DNA of 64,000 bases from Cohnella faecalis (GCF_003570905.1 NZ_QXJM01000027.1:1-64000); one strand, 5' to 3'; shown: positions 1-9,445, numbered from the stretch's first letter. Notes: generated by a model from the letters alone, not told the origin. Program-made: numbers and translations.

Positions 1-499
1 TCGAATTCGAAGGCACTTATAACTTGCCCGAAGCGCAGCTTGACCGGTTTCTAATGAAAATCAAGCTTGGCTATCCCGACATCGCATCCGAAAAAAGGCT
101 GATCATGGAGCCCCGGGCCAGCCGCGCCAGCGACAACATTCAAGCCGTCGCCACCGTCGAGGACGTCGCCGAGATTCAGAGGCTGGCGGCCGCCGTACAT
201 CTCGACGCGAGCGTGGCCGATTATTTGATCGCGCTCATTCGCGGCACCCGCGAACACGCTTCGATTCTGCTCGGAGCGAGTCCCGCGCGACAGTCGCCCT
301 CGCTTCGGCCGCCAAAGCCTATGCGTTCCTTCAGCATCGCTCATTCGTTTTGCCTGACGATATTAAAGCAATGGCCGTGCTCGTGCTGGGACATAGGCTC
401 CACCTTCGTTCGGAAGCCCGCATGCAAGGCACCAACGCGTCTTTCGTGCTCCAAGACGTCATGCGTCGCATCGCGGTTCCGGTCGGATCGGAGCGTTGA
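1..499 (+). CDS. MoxR-family AAA+ ATPase, C-terminal part (5' end outside window; one frameshift)
   Basis: MoxR ATPases are AAA+ chaperone-like proteins that usually work with the DUF58 and transglutaminase proteins encoded downstream, as here. The start lies before the window. The first residues read EFEGTYNLPEAQLDRF, the conserved segment after Walker B that includes the sensor region, followed by the helical lid (VATVEDVAEIQRLAAAVHLDASVADYL). The frame breaks at the C run 282-284. Adding one C restores a normal MoxR ending (ALASAAKAYAF, then DDIKAMAVLVLGHRL), with stop TGA at 497-499. The next gene begins 2 bases later. Family and frame repair are read directly from the sequence; the substrate is unknown. 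The break most likely comes from sequencing. Confidence 0.85.
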
Positions 500-501
500 G
501 C

Positions 502-1733
502 ATGAATCGGCTGCTTTTTCCCGGATATGGTGGCTGAGCGGCTTGCTCTATGTCAGCTCGCTCTTATACTTGTTGTTTCAGGGCGGCAAGACGTCGCTTA
601 TGCTGTTCGCCATTTTGAATGTGTTAGGTTTTTATTTGCTCTTGGGAAGATGGAGCGGGATCGGCGGAGTCGCCGGCGACAGGCTGGTGGATTCGGCGGG
701 CGTCAGCCTGTTGACCGCAGGCAATCAATTGAAGGTGAAGCTGCGGATGCAGGTGCCCGGCATATGGCCGATTCCGTATATAATCGTCAGGGACAAGCTC
801 GTGAGGACGTCGGGAGGAGAATCCCAGGTGTACGAGCTGTCGTTCGTGCCCGATTATCGCCGTCGCGGCGAAGTCAGCTATGAGACGGCTCCTCTGCGCA
901 GAGGCAGGTATCGGTTCCAAACGACGGAATGCTCGACGAGAGATATATTCGGGCTTTTCGAGCACCGGGGCTCCTTCGAGCAGCAGGCCGATGTCACCGT
1001 CATGCCTCGTATTATCGAGTTGAAGGAATGGCGGCTGTTTCGCCGTTCGGACAGAGGAATGTTTCAGCAGACGTATTCCTCGCGCTGGGCCAAGGAGACG
1101 ACGCAAATCGACGGAGTGCGGGAATACATCCACGGGACCGGTTTTCCCGGATTCATTGGAATGCAACCGCCAAGACAGGGCAATGGAAGTCGAAGGAGTA
1201 TGAACGGGAAGCTTTGCCGCGAGTCGTATTCGTCCTGGACCGCAACGCGGCTTCCTACCGTACGCCCGAACTGTTCGAGCTCGCTCTGTCGACCGCGGCC
1301 TCCCTTGTGGAGCTGTCGCAGCAAAAAGGAATGCAGATCGGATTCGTGTCGGCGGGCCGCATCGCCTCATACTTCGGTTCCGGCCATGCCGGGTATCGCG
1401 CGAGGAGGTGCTGCACCATCTGGTCGATGCCGAAGCGGACGGCTCGGAGAAATTAGGCGATATTATCGGCCAAATTATCGAGCGCTACGAGCCCGGCATT
1501 CAAATCATCCTCATTAGTCCGTTCAAGGAAGATAAGACGCTTGCTTCGCTTAGCTCGCTGGAAAGCAGACGGATGGTCCCTTGCCTCATCCATGTAGCCG
1601 AGCAAGTCGAAATGCCGGACGAACAAAACCGGCTTCGGCTATGGCGGCAAATCAGCAGGTCGAAGCAGTGGGATTGGTTCAGCGTCAAGAAATTGGACGA
1701 TTTGCCGCGAGTATTGGGGTGGGCTCGGCATGA
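502..1733 (+). CDS. DUF58 domain protein (four frameshifts as sequenced)
   Basis: The restored protein is about 410 residues. It begins with two hydrophobic segments (LLYVSSLLYLLF and LFAILNVLGFYLLL), then a beta-rich region and a DUF58 core with the hallmark VREY...GD...RIHWNATAK. DUF58 proteins are membrane-anchored, VWA-like partners of MoxR ATPases. ATG 502 has GGAG nine bases upstream. Four one-base losses split the frame: the T5C3 run at 515-522, GGG 1134-1136 (adding G restores HGD before RFSRIHW), CC/GGG near 1389-1393, and GGGG 1716-1719. The last repair gives a TGA at 1731-1733 that overlaps the next ATG, the usual arrangement in this window. The gene is probably intact in the organism. 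Its function (envelope or secretion-related) is inferred only from context. Confidence 0.8.
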
Positions 1734-3985
1734 AGACGGCTACCGCATCGCCTCAAGGGCTGCCCTCGCTTCGTTCGCTCAAGGAAGCGTCCTTTTGGCA
1801 TCAGCTCATCCTGGAAAGGCTCCACAGGCTGTTCGCGGCGATTATCGTCCTGCAGCTCGTTCAATGCTTCGGAAGCTTCTGGTGGGAAGAGACGTACTCC
1901 ATCATTTACGGCACGGTAACGGTAACGATCCTTTTGGAGCTGTTGTCCTCGCGAGGATATTATTGGAAATTTGCCGTGCAAGTGATATTTGCCGCTTTGT
2001 TTACGCTAGCGTTCGCGCCCTACTTCCATTGGGACGGATGGCCGGATAACTGGCATTCCATCGAGCAGCTTCGCCATTTGATCGTTTTTCACGCAAGACA
2101 GCTTCATCCGTTCATCGAGATCGCAGCTGGCGTCGTGTTGTGTATACGGCTGTTGTCCTGGATTGGCGGCAGCAGACCGGGAGTCGTCGCCGTGATCGTA
2201 GGCTCGCTGGGCTCTATGGCAATCGCCGATTCTTTCTTTCCGCTGGAGCTATGGACGAACATTGCCTGGATTGTCGTAGCGGGCCTGGGCTGGCTGTTCG
2301 TCCTTCATTTGAAACAGCTGCGCAGCCGGCATCCCGACAGTTGGGAGGCATTGGCCGAACGGCCGTTCGAGCTGTTCGTTCCCGCCATCCTTATCATCTC
2401 ATTACTCATGATCTCGGGCATCTTCCTGCCTCGCGCGCCGGTCATATTGAAGGATCCGTACACGATGTGGACCGAGGCTCAAGGGAAAGAAGTGCCCGCG
2501 TTCGCCGGAGAAGGCGGCGTCGTCAAGGTCGAGTCGTCTACGAAGAGCGGCTCCTCCCAATCGGGATACGGGCGCGACGACCGGACGATCGGAGGCGGCT
2601 TCGATTTCGATTATTCGCCGGTCATGACGGTAACGACGACGCGCAAAAGCTATTGGCGCGGCGAGACGAAGGCGGTATACACCGGAAAAGGCTGGAGCGA
2701 CCGCAAAGACCCGGAGGTCATCCCTTATGTATCGGGCAGCAAGCAAGTGCTTTCGCTTGCGGGTGAAAGAAGCAAGGAAGCGAAGACGGAGCAAATCGTC
2801 CAGACGTTCACTTTTCAGCGCAAAGACAAAATTCCCGTTCTGTTCGCGGCGGGACCGCTCGCCCAACTGCAGGACATCAAGAGCAGCGACAACGTCGCTC
2901 TGAAGTGGAATCCGAACGAGTGGGAGCTTCGATTCAACAAAGCTTCCCGCACGGAGTCGTACACCGTCGTCTCCAACGTTCCCGTTCTCGACGAGGATCT
3001 CCTTCGGCTAACGCCCGACGTTGCAGACGGCGGCGCCTCGATCGACATCGCTCCGTATTTGCAGCTGACGGATAAGATTCCGCAGCGCGTAAAAGATTTG
3101 GCCGTTCAGGTTACTTCGGAAGCCCAGGCTACCAATTCCTACGATAAAGCCAAAGCGCTGGCCGCGTATTTGCAGGTTACGTATCCGTACAACAATAAGC
3201 CCGATATTAGCAAGCGGCAAAGCGAAGACGTGGTCGATGCGTTCCTGTTCGAAATCAAGGAGGGCTACTGCGATTATTATTCGACGTCGTTCGTCGTCAT
3301 GGCCCGATCGCTCGGCATTCCCGCAAGATGGGTGAAGGGCTATGCGACCGGCTTCGATCCGGCGAATAACGAACGCATGCGTTTCGGCGCTCCGCCCGAT
3401 CCGCTTGGAGCGGGCACTTATACGGTTAGGAATGCCGATGCCCACTCGTGGGCGGAGGTCTACTTCGAAGGATATGGCTGGATTCCGTTCGAGCCGACCT
3501 CGGGATTTACCGTTCCTCAAGCTCTGCCGGAAGGCAAATCGCTGGAGCCGGTTATCGACTCTCTGCCTGCGACGGAGTCGGATGCCGACGAGTCCAACAA
3601 CGAGAGCTTCGGCTGGCTGCTGCCGGCTGGAGGAGCGGCCGGGTTGTTGTTGGTTGTCTCAGTCATTCTATGGCGTGTCCGCAATCGCAATTTCTCGCTG
3701 CTGTGGAATAGAATCCGGTATTCGGGAACGAGTCCGAACGGGCGAATCGTCCGGGAGATGGAGAAGCTGCTGCGGTTCATGAGCCGCCGCGGAATGCGCC
3801 GGGAGCCTCACGAAACGTTGCGCGAGACGTTCGCGCGCTGGGGAAGCAAGTTCGGATCGCTTCGCGCCGATTTCGACGGCGTTCTGCAGCAATTCGAGCG
3901 AGCCAGATATGGCGGCGAAGGCGGCGACGCTTCGGCCGTAGCGGAGTTCTCGGCCGCGGCCGAGAAGATTCGCAAGGCACTTTGA
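1730..3985 (+). CDS. Membrane transglutaminase-like cysteine protease, TgpA family
   Basis: This 751-residue protein is the third gene of the MoxR-DUF58-transglutaminase operon (compare yeaC-yeaD-yebA of B. subtilis). The N-terminal 230 residues hold several membrane spans (AAIIVLQLVQCF, IAAGVVLCIRLL, IAWIVVAGLGWLF, PAILIISLLMISG), matching the TgpA N-terminal domain. An extracellular region follows, with the transglutaminase core: Cys in GYCDYYSTSFVVMARSLGIPAR and His in DAHSWAEVYFEGYGWIPFEPT. A further span (WLLPAGGAAGLLLVVSVILW) precedes a cytoplasmic DUF4129-like tail. Core residues are intact, so enzymatic activity is likely, though the substrate is unknown. Its ATG overlaps the restored stop of DUF58. 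Confidence 0.88.
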   Translation: MKTATASPQGLPSLRSLKEASFWHQLILERLHRLFAAIIVLQLVQCFGSFWWEETYSIIYGTVTVTILLELLSSRGYYWKFAVQVIFAALFTLAFAPYFHWDGWPDNWHSIEQLRHLIVFHARQLHPFIEIAAGVVLCIRLLSWIGGSRPGVVAVIVGSLGSMAIADSFFPLELWTNIAWIVVAGLGWLFVLHLKQLRSRHPDSWEALAERPFELFVPAILIISLLMISGIFLPRAPVILKDPYTMWTEAQGKEVPAFAGEGGVVKVESSTKSGSSQSGYGRDDRTIGGGFDFDYSPVMTVTTTRKSYWRGETKAVYTGKGWSDRKDPEVIPYVSGSKQVLSLAGERSKEAKTEQIVQTFTFQRKDKIPVLFAAGPLAQLQDIKSSDNVALKWNPNEWELRFNKASRTESYTVVSNVPVLDEDLLRLTPDVADGGASIDIAPYLQLTDKIPQRVKDLAVQVTSEAQATNSYDKAKALAAYLQVTYPYNNKPDISKRQSEDVVDAFLFEIKEGYCDYYSTSFVVMARSLGIPARWVKGYATGFDPANNERMRFGAPPDPLGAGTYTVRNADAHSWAEVYFEGYGWIPFEPTSGFTVPQALPEGKSLEPVIDSLPATESDADESNNESFGWLLPAGGAAGLLLVVSVILWRVRNRNFSLLWNRIRYSGTSPNGRIVREMEKLLRFMSRRGMRREPHETLRETFARWGSKFGSLRADFDGVLQQFERARYGGEGGDASAVAEFSAAAEKIRKAL

Positions 3986-4049
3986 CGCTGATGCAAGTTG
4001 CTCGTTAACGGCAGCGTAATTTCGAAGGGGCTGACTCGAAGTTCTTCGC

Positions 4050-4077
4050 GGACTTGGAGGCAGTCCCTCTTTTTTTG
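4050..4077 (+). terminator. Possible weak terminator after the transglutaminase gene
   Basis: GGACT at 4050-4054 can pair with AGTCC at 4062-4066. It is followed by CTC and a run of seven T. The stem is short, so this is a weak call, but it lies between two functionally unrelated operons. Confidence 0.4.
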
Positions 4078-4104
4078 CAAGGTCTCGCAAGGGTGTGGTA
4101 TATT
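4075..4104 (+). promoter_or_regulatory. Sigma-A type promoter of the yqeG operon
   Basis: TTGCAA at 4075-4080 and TATATT at 4099-4104 are separated by 18 bases, about 50 bases upstream of yqeG. It is the only plausible promoter ahead of a long tightly packed operon. Confidence 0.5.
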
Positions 4105-4155
4105 TTTTTCATGATTGGACGCGATTCCATGTTCGTATAGACAGGAGATTGTACC

Positions 4156-4686
4156 ATGTTTGAGCGGCTGTTGCCCGATCAAATCGTAAATACCGTATTC
4201 GATATCGATTTGAACGCATTGAAATCCCAAGGGGTTCGCGGCATTATTACGGACCTCGACAATACGCTAGTCAGCGCCAAGACGGCGCTTGCGACTCCAG
4301 AACTTATCGCATGGCTGGACCGTGTGGAGAAAGCCGGCTTCAAGGTTGTTATCTTATCGAATAACAACGGCTCGCGCGTATCCAAATTTGCCGAGCCGCT
4401 AGGCATTCCGTTTATTCCGATGGCGCGCAAGCCGCAAGGCAAATCATTCCGCAAGGCACTCGTCCTGCTGGAGCTATCCGCCAATCAGGCGGTCGTCGTC
4501 GGCGATCAGATGATGACCGACGTATTGGGCGGACGGCGGATGGGCCTGCATACGATACTGGTTACGCCGATTGCCCGCGGCGAGGAAGGCTGGGGCACAC
4601 GTATCAACAGGCGGATCGAGAAGTTCGCGCTTGCAAGGCTTAGCCGAAAAGGGCTATGGCCCCTCAAAGGAGGGAAAAAGCCATGA
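4156..4686 (+). CDS. yqeG: YqeG family HAD-type phosphatase
   Basis: A 176-residue protein of HAD superfamily subclass IIIA. The nucleophile motif DLDNTLVSAK is near residue 36, the threonine/serine motif is in VVILSNNNGSR, and the lysine plus acidic motifs are KPQGKSFRKAL and VVGDQMMTDVLGG. YqeG proteins are small soluble phosphatases of unsettled substrate, found at the head of this operon across Bacilli. ATG 4156 is preceded by AGACAGGAGA, a fair ribosome-binding site. The stop overlaps the yqeH start by four bases. The role in ribosome maturation or metabolism is inferred only from neighbours. Confidence 0.93.
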   Translation: MFERLLPDQIVNTVFDIDLNALKSQGVRGIITDLDNTLVSAKTALATPELIAWLDRVEKAGFKVVILSNNNGSRVSKFAEPLGIPFIPMARKPQGKSFRKALVLLELSANQAVVVGDQMMTDVLGGRRMGLHTILVTPIARGEEGWGTRINRRIEKFALARLSRKGLWPLKGGKKP

Positions 4687-5798
4687 CGGAAAAAACAACG
4701 ATCCGTTGCGCAGGCTGCGGCATTCCGCTGCAGAGCGAAGACAAGAATATTCCCGGCTACGCTCCGGAATCGACTTTGTCACGGGAGGAAGCCATCTGTC
4801 AGCGCTGCTTCCGCATTAAAAATTACAACGAAGCATCGTCCATCACCGTCGATCAGGATGAATTTTTGAAGCTGCTCGGCGGCATTGCTTCCACGGACAG
4901 CTTGGTCGTCCATATCGTCGACCTGTTCGATTTCGAAGGAAGCATTATTTCGGGGCTGCAGCGGTTCGTCGGCAACAACCCCGTTCTGCTCGTCGTTAAT
5001 AAAATCGATTTGCTGCCCAGAGTGACGAACTGGAACCGTCTTCGCAACTGGGTTCAGAAGCAAGCTCGCGAGAGCGGGCTCAAGGTGATCGATACGGTGC
5101 TGTGCAGCGCGCGGCGCAATATCGGCTTCGACCGGGTCGTGGAGACGATCGGCAATCTTCGCGGCAGCCGGGACGTCTACGTCGTCGGGGCGACGAACGT
5201 CGGCAAAAGCACGCTCATTAACCGCCTTATTTCGGATTACAGCGATTTGAAGCGGGAGCTTACCGTCTCCCGTTACCCCGGCACGACGCTCGATGCCGTT
5301 CAAATTCCTCTGGACGACGATCGAAGCATCATCGATACGCCGGGGATCGTCTATGAATCGCGGCTGACCGAAATTATCCCGCGCGGGGATCTCGGCTCTC
5401 TGCTGCCCGACAAGCCGCTGAAGCCGCTAACCTATCAATTGAACGAAAAGCAGACGCTATTTTTCGGCGGGCTCGTTCGATTTGATTTTGTGGAAGGCGA
5501 GAGGCAATCGTTTACCGTCTACGCTTCGGGAGCTTTGCCCGTTCATCGCACGAAGCTCGAGAAGGCGGATGCGCTGTACGAGGAGCATAAGGGAGTAATG
5601 CTGTCTCCGCCGGGCAAAGACGAGCTTGCGTCGATGCCGTCGTGGACGCGGCATCGTCTGCGCATTCCGAAGGGATCGTCCCAAGATATTTTCGTCTCGG
5701 GGCTTGGCTGGATCAAGGCGAACGGAACGGCAGGCGCCGTCGTCGACGTGCATGCGCCTCGCGGCATTAAAGTGATGCTGAGGGATTCGATGATTTAG
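4683..5798 (+). CDS. yqeH: Ribosome biogenesis GTPase YqeH
   Basis: YqeH is a circularly permuted GTPase needed for 30S subunit assembly. The 371 residues start with a treble-clef zinc finger (CAGCG near residue 10, CQRCFR near 41). The GTPase motifs then come in permuted order: G4 NKIDLL, G5 CSARR, G1 GATNVGKS, then G3 DTPG. A C-terminal RNA/peptide-binding region follows. The start is ATG 4683, which overlaps the yqeG stop as ATGA and has AAAGGAGGG upstream; a longer in-frame reading upstream would run inside yqeG. RbgA/YqeH-type function is well established for the family. No oddities. Confidence 0.96.
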   Translation: MTEKTTIRCAGCGIPLQSEDKNIPGYAPESTLSREEAICQRCFRIKNYNEASSITVDQDEFLKLLGGIASTDSLVVHIVDLFDFEGSIISGLQRFVGNNPVLLVVNKIDLLPRVTNWNRLRNWVQKQARESGLKVIDTVLCSARRNIGFDRVVETIGNLRGSRDVYVVGATNVGKSTLINRLISDYSDLKRELTVSRYPGTTLDAVQIPLDDDRSIIDTPGIVYESRLTEIIPRGDLGSLLPDKPLKPLTYQLNEKQTLFFGGLVRFDFVEGERQSFTVYASGALPVHRTKLEKADALYEEHKGVMLSPPGKDELASMPSWTRHRLRIPKGSSQDIFVSGLGWIKANGTAGAVVDVHAPRGIKVMLRDSMI

Positions 5799-5821
5799 GT
5801 TGGAGAGGGGAACCATTCGGA

Positions 5822-6673
5822 ATGGACAGCCATACGGTATTGTACGGGGTCATCGGCGACCCGATACGCCATTCGAAATCGCCGATTATGCTGAACCGGG
5901 CGTTCAAGGAAACCGGTGTTAACGGAGCTTACGGCGCTTTTCACGTCGCCTCCGAACGGTTGGGGGACGCGATTAACGGAATCCGGGCGCTCGGCTTTCG
6001 CGGATTGAACGTTACGATTCCGCACAAAATCGAAGTGATGGCTTACCTGGACGATATCGACGAGAGCGCGCGGGCGATCGGAGCGGTCAATACGATCGTG
6101 AACGACGGCGGGCGGCTCGTCGGCTTCAACACCGATGGAATCGGCTACGTTCGCTCTTTGATGGAAGAAGCGGAGCCCGATCTTGCCGGCAAAAGGATTG
6201 TGGTCGTCGGAGCGGGAGGAGCTTCCCGCGGCATTCTATGGGCGCTTGCTCGCCAGCGGCCGGGAGCCGTATGGCTTGCGAATCGGACGCAGGACAAAGC
6301 GAGCGAGCTGGCCGACGATTTGGGCGGCAAGGCGAACTCGATAGAAGCGATTCCATGGGAACGGCTGCGCGAAGCATGCGGCGAAGCCGACATCGTCGTC
6401 AATACGACATCGGTCGGGATGTCGCCGAACGTCGAAGCCGTTCCGCTCGACCCGGCTTGGCTGAAGCCCGGCGCGGTAGCCAGCGATCTTATTTATAATC
6501 CACTGACGACGGCGTTTCTGGAAGGCGCTCGGCAACAGGGCTGCCGAATTCATGGCGGTCTTGGGATGTTCGTCTATCAGGGAGCTTACGCTTTTGAATA
6601 TTGGACCGGGCTTCCGGCTCCCGTCGCGGCGATGCGGGAAGCGGTGCTGGAATCGTTCGGGCAAGCGAAATGA
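5822..6673 (+). CDS. aroE: Shikimate dehydrogenase
   Basis: AroE reduces 3-dehydroshikimate to shikimate with NADPH in aromatic amino acid synthesis. The 283 residues match the family length. The substrate-binding motif GDPIRHSKSPIMLN is near residue 12, the catalytic lysine lies in NVTIPHKIEVM, and the NADP-binding Rossmann loop is VVVGAGGASRGI. The later motifs NTTSVGMSP and GGLGMFVYQGAYAFEYWTG are also present. ATG 5822 follows GAGAGGGGAACC, a good ribosome-binding site. It sits in the same operon position as aroE (aroD) in B. subtilis. Confidence 0.97.
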   Translation: MDSHTVLYGVIGDPIRHSKSPIMLNRAFKETGVNGAYGAFHVASERLGDAINGIRALGFRGLNVTIPHKIEVMAYLDDIDESARAIGAVNTIVNDGGRLVGFNTDGIGYVRSLMEEAEPDLAGKRIVVVGAGGASRGILWALARQRPGAVWLANRTQDKASELADDLGGKANSIEAIPWERLREACGEADIVVNTTSVGMSPNVEAVPLDPAWLKPGAVASDLIYNPLTTAFLEGARQQGCRIHGGLGMFVYQGAYAFEYWTGLPAPVAAMREAVLESFGQAK

Positions 6674-6698
6674 TAAGAGAAGGAAGCAGGTACACATT

Positions 6699-7001
6699 AT
6701 GTTGACTGGCAAGCAAAAAAGGCATTTGCGCTCTTTGGCGCATCATCTCGACCCGATTTTCCAAGTTGGAAAAGGCGGAACGAACGATCATTTGGTTCGT
6801 CATATTGAAGAGGCTATCGAATCGCGCGAGCTTATCAAGCTGTCTGTGCTTAATAACTTCGAAGGCGACCGCGACGAAATTGCCGCAGAGCTTGCCGACA
6901 AGTCGGGCTCGGAGCTCGTGCAAGTCATTGGCAAGACGATCGTTCTCTATAAGCAAGCGAAAGAAGAGAAAAATCGTACGATCGTGCTCCCACGCAAGTA
7001 G
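6699..7001 (+). CDS. yhbY: YhbY-type RNA-binding protein (CRM domain)
   Basis: A 100-residue protein consisting of one CRM domain, with the GKQKRHLRSLAHHL start and the signature GKGGTNDHLVRHIEEAI. CRM proteins bind pre-50S ribosomal particles in bacteria. ATG 6699 has AGAAGGAAGCAGG upstream; the longer in-frame extension lies inside aroE and is rejected. It matches B. subtilis yqeI in position between aroE and nadD. It is small, basic and soluble, and its frame is intact. Confidence 0.93.
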   Translation: MLTGKQKRHLRSLAHHLDPIFQVGKGGTNDHLVRHIEEAIESRELIKLSVLNNFEGDRDEIAAELADKSGSELVQVIGKTIVLYKQAKEEKNRTIVLPRK

Positions 7002-7027
7002 TTCACATACGAAAGGCGGGACTACAC

Positions 7028-7615
7028 ATGCGGCGGATAGGACTGCTTGGCGGAACGTTCGACCCGGTTCACTACGGCCACCTGCTTGCGGCCGAGTCGG
7101 CCAGGGAGGCGGCGAAGCTGGACGAAGTTTGGTTCATCCCGACCTTCGTTCCGCCTCATAAGCCGAAGCCCGGCGCAGGCGCCGAGGATCGCGTCGCCAT
7201 GCTTCAAACGGCCATCGCTCTTTGCCCCGAATTTCGGGTAGAGCCGATCGAGCTAGGCAGGAAGGAAACCTCCTACACGATCGAGACGGTCGTTACTTTG
7301 CAGGAGCTTCATCCGGACTGCCAGTTTTACTGGATTGTCGGGTCGGACATGGTCAAGGATTTGCCGAATTGGCGAAAGGTTGAAGAGCTCGCCGAGAGAA
7401 TCGCCTTCATCGGGCTGGAACGTCCGGGCGAGCCTTTGGGCGATACGGAGCTGCCCGTGTTCATCCGAAGAAAGCTGCATCGGGCCTCTATGCCTCCGAT
7501 AGGAGTATCGTCTTCGGAAATACGGCGCCGCGTTAAGGACGGCGGCTCGATCCGGTTCATGGTTCCCGGCGAAGTCGCGGAGCATATACGGAGGTGCGGA
7601 CTCTATGAAGCTTGA
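7028..7615 (+). CDS. nadD: Nicotinate-nucleotide adenylyltransferase
   Basis: NadD joins ATP and nicotinate mononucleotide to give deamido-NAD, an essential step in NAD synthesis. The 195 residues carry the nucleotidyltransferase signature GGTFDPVHYGHLLAAE near residue 8 and the second motif ISSSEIRRR-like (GVSSSEIRRRVKDG) near residue 160. ATG 7028 has GAAAGGCGGG upstream. The 3' end overlaps yqeK by 11 bases, implying translational coupling. Confidence 0.96.
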   Translation: MRRIGLLGGTFDPVHYGHLLAAESAREAAKLDEVWFIPTFVPPHKPKPGAGAEDRVAMLQTAIALCPEFRVEPIELGRKETSYTIETVVTLQELHPDCQFYWIVGSDMVKDLPNWRKVEELAERIAFIGLERPGEPLGDTELPVFIRRKLHRASMPPIGVSSSEIRRRVKDGGSIRFMVPGEVAEHIRRCGLYEA

Positions 7616-8191
7616 TTGGGATAAGCTGAGGGAAGCGACCAAAGGGCAAATGCCGGAAAAAAGGTGGAAGCATACGCTAGGCGTCGTCGAAACGGCTATT
7701 AGCCTGGCGAACCGCTTCGGCGGTAATGCGGAGAAAGCCGAGCTGGCCGCATTGCTTCACGATTACTCCAAAGCCTGGCAGACCGACCGGATGGAACGGA
7801 TCATTCGGAGGAAGGCTTGTCGGAGGAGCTTTTGTATTTTGACAAAGAGCTTTGGCATGCGCATGTCGGAGCTTGGGCGGTGGAGAAGGAGCACGGAATA
7901 GACGATCCCGAGGTGCTGGACGCTATCCGTTACCATACTTCCGGGCGAGTAGGCATGACGCTTCTCGACCGGATCGTCTGCTTGGCCGATTATATCGAGC
8001 CGGGCAGGGATTTTCCGGGCGTGAATAAAATCCGCAAGCTGGCGGAGCATCAATTGGAAGAAGCGCTGACAGCAGGCTTTGACTCGACGATCTCGTTGCT
8101 GCTGGAAAAAGGAAAACGAATTTTACCGCTTACGGTGATGGCGCGCAACGATCTCATACGATTGAGGAAAGAGCAGAATAAGGGAGGCTGA
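7605..8191 (+). CDS. yqeK: YqeK, HD-domain Ap4A hydrolase (one frameshift as sequenced)
   Basis: YqeK proteins are HD-domain enzymes that cleave diadenosine tetraphosphate symmetrically into two ADP. The HD motif reads ELAALLHDYSKAW, and a further histidine is in LDAIRYHTSGRVGM. The frame breaks at GG 7807-7808. Adding one G gives MERIIREEGLSEELLYFDKELWHAHVG across the junction, the expected family sequence. The restored protein is about 195 residues, a normal length. All metal-binding residues survive, so this is probably a sequencing error. ATG 7605 lies inside the end of nadD. Confidence 0.9.
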
Positions 8192-8194
8192 GAC

Positions 8195-8539
8195 ATGGCA
8201 GAAACAGCGGAAAAATTGTTAAAGACGGTCATTGACGGAGCAGAGGACAAAAAGGCCAACGAAGTCGTGGCGCTGAATTTGAAAGGCATTTCTTTGGTTG
8301 CGGATTATTTCGTCATTTGTCACGGCAACTCGGATACGCAGGTGCAGTCGATCGCGACGGAAATTCGCAAGCGCGCGGACGAGCTGGGCGTTCGCGTTCG
8401 CTTAGAAGGAATGGATACGGCCCGTTGGGTGCTGATCGATATGGGCGACGTCGTCGCGCACGTCTTCCACCGGGACGAGAGAGAATATTACCATCTTGAG
8501 CGTCTATGGTCCGACGCCAAGGTCGTGACTCCCGTATGA
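8195..8539 (+). CDS. rsfS: Ribosomal silencing factor RsfS
   Basis: RsfS (Iojap/YqeL) binds ribosomal protein L14 and blocks subunit joining when nutrients are short. The 114 residues show the Iojap core: DYFVICHGNSDTQVQSIATEI, then DTARWVLIDMGDVVAHVFHRDEREYYHLE, ending with the LW motif (ERLWSDA). ATG 8195 follows AAGGGAGGC. The stop overlaps the next ATG by four bases (ATGA at 8536). Confidence 0.96.
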   Translation: MAETAEKLLKTVIDGAEDKKANEVVALNLKGISLVADYFVICHGNSDTQVQSIATEIRKRADELGVRVRLEGMDTARWVLIDMGDVVAHVFHRDEREYYHLERLWSDAKVVTPV

Positions 8540-9444
8540 GCCTGCTCGCAGGCACGGTAACGAGAGTATTCGTTCGACGCGAGCTGCCTCCATACGGGTG
8601 GTTCGTAGGCGAAGACGAGTCGGAGGGGCCGGATGTGCTGCTTCCGTACGGCGAAGCGGTTGTGAAGCGGCCCGAGCCGGGCGACGATATCGATGTGTTT
8701 CTTTTTCACGACGACAAGGGTCGGATGACGGCGACGCAACGGACTCCGCTTATCCGATTCGGAGAGATGGCAAGGCTTCAAGTGGCCGACTTCAACCCGA
8801 AGTTCGGTTACTTTCTGGAGATGGGAATCGGCCGCCAGCTTCTTCTTCCCGTGAAGGAGATGCCGCCGGAGCGTCGCAAAGTATGGCCGCAGAACGGAGA
8901 CGAGCTGCACGTCGTCATGAAGCGGGACAAAGAGGGGCGAATGCTTGCCCGTCTGGCCAAGATCGACGATTTCGAGCCTGTCGTGTTCCGCGCTCCTTCC
9001 ACTTGGAAGGGAGAATGGCAGGAGGCGTATGTGACCGACGTGTTCCGCGACGGCGCGTTCGCCTTGGTAGAGGGCGGAATTCTCGGCTACGGAGCTCTTG
9101 GGTATATTCATGACGGAGTAATGAGCCACCCGCTTCGGATCGGAGAGAAATTCCGTTCGCGCGTCATCCAGGTTAGGGATGACGGCAGAGTCACTCTGGG
9201 TATGAGACCGCCGAAGGAAGAAGGAAGGCTGGAGGATGCCGACCGTATACTCGCTTTTTTGAAGGAACGTCCCGGCGGCGGAATGCCTTACTCGGATGCG
9301 ACGGAAGCGGATATCATCACGAAGCGGTTCGGAATCAGCAAGTCGGCGTTCAAGCGCGCGCTTGGCAAGCTGATGAAGGACGGTCTCGTGGTGCAAAAGG
9401 GAGCCTGGACTTATCTGAGCGGCGAAGGGCAAGGAGAGAAGTAA
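8536..9444 (+). CDS. cvfB: S1-domain RNA-binding protein, CvfB family
   Basis: A 302-residue protein with several OB-type S1 folds followed by a winged-helix domain (ADIITKRFGISKSAFKRALGKLMKDGLV), the architecture of CvfB/YitL. CvfB influences virulence gene expression in Staphylococcus and binds RNA; its role here is unknown. ATG 8536 overlaps the rsfS stop as ATGA, which fixes the start despite a longer in-frame reading. It is an insertion relative to B. subtilis, where rsfS is followed directly by yqeM. Confidence 0.88.
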   Translation: MSLLAGTVTRVFVRRELPPYGWFVGEDESEGPDVLLPYGEAVVKRPEPGDDIDVFLFHDDKGRMTATQRTPLIRFGEMARLQVADFNPKFGYFLEMGIGRQLLLPVKEMPPERRKVWPQNGDELHVVMKRDKEGRMLARLAKIDDFEPVVFRAPSTWKGEWQEAYVTDVFRDGAFALVEGGILGYGALGYIHDGVMSHPLRIGEKFRSRVIQVRDDGRVTLGMRPPKEEGRLEDADRILAFLKERPGGGMPYSDATEADIITKRFGISKSAFKRALGKLMKDGLVVQKGAWTYLSGEGQGEK

Positions 9445-9445
9445 C

